Of a stretch of 39,773 nt of DNA, positions 38,777 through 39,773 are shown piece by piece. The translations under genes were made by a program, and so were the position numbers. Under the pieces are notes generated by a model, which searched no databases, was not told the DNA's origin, and saw only the letters and a program-made list of their open reading frames with translations. The DNA comes from Armatimonadota bacterium (GTDB lineage Bacteria > Armatimonadota > DTGP01 > JAKQQT01), in assembly GCA_029564025.1 (NCBI GenBank), contig JAKQQT010000130.1, positions 1 to 39,773 on the forward strand, in the 5' to 3' direction. Positions within the stretch are counted from its first letter, which is position 1. Every line of letters begins with the position of its first letter.

Positions 38777-39773
38777 ATGTGTGATGTTTTCTTCATCACC
38801 GGCGAGGCATCCGGCGATGCCGTTGCGGCCGGCATCTCGGAGGAATTACGAGTCCGGCGCCCCGACATCGCGCTGGAGGGTGTGGGTGGCCGGCGGATGC
38901 GATCCGCGGGCGTTTCTTTGCTGGCGGATTCCAGTCACTGGGGAGCCATCGGTGTTGCCCAGGCGCTTCCGCTGGTCAGAAAAATACTGACGACTGCCAG
39001 GGCTGTCAGGGCGCACCTGAAAACCCAGCCGCCCGGGGTTCTTGTTCCGATTGATTTTGGCGCGTTCAACACACGGATGGGCCGTTGGGCTCGAAGGCAG
39101 GGGATTCGCGTCGTTTATGCCATGCCGCCGGGTTCCTGGAGGCGAAATCCGAAACCGGAGCGTCTTCGGAACCTTGCCGGTTGCGCGGACGTGTTCCTGA
39201 GTCCCTTCCGCTGGAACGCCGATAATCTGGCGAACGCCGGCGCTGTTGCCCACCACATCGGCCACCCGGTGCTGGATATGATCGCACAGCGGCAGGACCG
39301 TCCGGTGATTCGGGATCGTTACGTCTCCGGATCCGGAAGGCTGATTGCCCTTATGCCGGGCAGTCGGGCGCACGAGGTTGGCACGCTGTTGCCGCGCATG
39401 CTGGAGGTGGCGAAAGGCTGGCTGTGCGACGACGACCGATGGGTGATCGTGAAGGCTCCGTCCGTGGGGACCGACTGGCTTTCCCGAATCCTGGCAGATA
39501 GTGGAGCCCGCAATGTGGGCGTCCATGAAGGCCGGTCGGCTGATGTTCTGGCCGCCTGCGACGCGGCGGTTGTCTGCTCGGGAACGGCCACGCTGGAAGG
39601 CGCGGCGCTAGGCACGCCCATGGTGGTGGTGTATGATGGTTCAATGGTGCTCAGAGCCGAGTACCGTCTGCGCAAGCGTGGAATCGCGACACCGATGGTG
39701 GCGATGCCGAACATCATTCTGAACCGCATGGCCGCCCCGGAGTTGTTGATGGACAACGCGACGGCCCGGAACA
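38777..39773 (+). CDS. lpxB: Lipid-A-disaccharide synthase LpxB (partial)
   Basis: The first 332 codons of a GT19 glycosyltransferase; the 3' end is outside the window. It starts MCDVFFITGEASGDAVAAGI, the LpxB N-terminal nucleotide-loop signature, then GVGGRRMRSAGV, VPIDFGAFN, LMPGSRAHEV and SGTATLEGAALGTP, all standard landmarks. The usual 'PSVWAW' segment reads MPPGSWRRNP here, seen also as a variant in some non-proteobacterial LpxB-like proteins. ATG at 38777 is the first in-frame start after the lpxA stop; the ribosome site is weak. It joins UDP-diacylglucosamine and lipid X. Position directly after lpxA supports the name. Confidence 0.9.
   Translation, partial: MCDVFFITGEASGDAVAAGISEELRVRRPDIALEGVGGRRMRSAGVSLLADSSHWGAIGVAQALPLVRKILTTARAVRAHLKTQPPGVLVPIDFGAFNTRMGRWARRQGIRVVYAMPPGSWRRNPKPERLRNLAGCADVFLSPFRWNADNLANAGAVAHHIGHPVLDMIAQRQDRPVIRDRYVSGSGRLIALMPGSRAHEVGTLLPRMLEVAKGWLCDDDRWVIVKAPSVGTDWLSRILADSGARNVGVHEGRSADVLAACDAAVVCSGTATLEGAALGTPMVVVYDGSMVLRAEYRLRKRGIATPMVAMPNIILNRMAAPELLMDNATARN

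Noticed and set aside
1-39773. CRISPR arrays, tRNA or rRNA genes, insertion sequences, prophage genes
   Set aside because: I looked for regularly spaced repeats, tRNA-like cloverleaf ends and transposase or integrase motifs and saw none.

Overview
The window reads as an ordinary chromosomal segment, moderately GC-rich, from a diderm (outer-membrane) bacterium. It is almost fully coding, with mostly strong purine-rich ribosome binding sites and many stop/start overlaps. A lipid A and outer-membrane biogenesis cluster (tamB-bamA-skp-lpxD-lpxC-fabZ-lpxA-lpxB), three-POTRA BamA, a FliA/WhiG-type sigma factor and an aerobic (ThiO-type) thiazole pathway suggest a non-proteobacterial diderm. Armatimonadota is my best guess, but that is inference and not shown by any marker gene here. 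I saw no tRNA, rRNA, CRISPR array, transposase or phage gene.

Region 1 (1-5450, minus strand). An extended -10 promoter, a TPP riboswitch and an intrinsic terminator precede thiG-tenI-thiS-thiO. These make the thiazole half of thiamine. Only 24 bases after thiO comes a CUT1-type sugar ABC importer (lipoprotein binding protein, MalF-type and MalG-type permeases, the last cut by the window edge), so the importer may be under thiamine control.

Region 2 (5450-5705) is non-coding and carries a triple copy of an inverted-repeat motif.

Region 3 (5706-19605, minus strand) is a run of 15 genes that overlap or are separated by at most about 21 bases. In transcription order: folK, a GspF/PilC-like protein, a membrane J-domain protein, panB, panC, nadC, a zinc-ribbon/TPR membrane protein, an alkyladenine DNA glycosylase, a secreted metzincin-like protein, mtnA, apt, two ABC-2 permeases without their ATPase, an ADP-ribosylglycohydrolase, and a small propeller-like protein. 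Cofactor synthesis (folate, pantothenate, NAD) and methylthioadenosine/adenine salvage dominate.

Region 4 (19606-23610, plus strand) is divergent from region 3: tdh and kbl (threonine to glycine plus acetyl-CoA), then a secreted protein of unknown function, closed by a bidirectional terminator.

Region 5 (23621-26635, minus strand) holds a polysaccharide-export lipoprotein, a FliA/WhiG-like sigma factor with its own terminator, and a SurA/PrsA-like lipoprotein.

Region 6 (26900-39773, plus strand) is the envelope cluster: tamB, bamA, skp, a second Skp-like lipoprotein, lpxD, lpxC, fabZ, lpxA and a partial lpxB. It couples outer-membrane protein insertion to lipid A synthesis. Three consecutive stem-loops sit in front of fabZ. 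No wholly new system is evident. The best leads are the riboswitch-importer coupling, the fabZ leader structure, the atypical LpxB motif, and the unusual gene company inside the 14-kb array.
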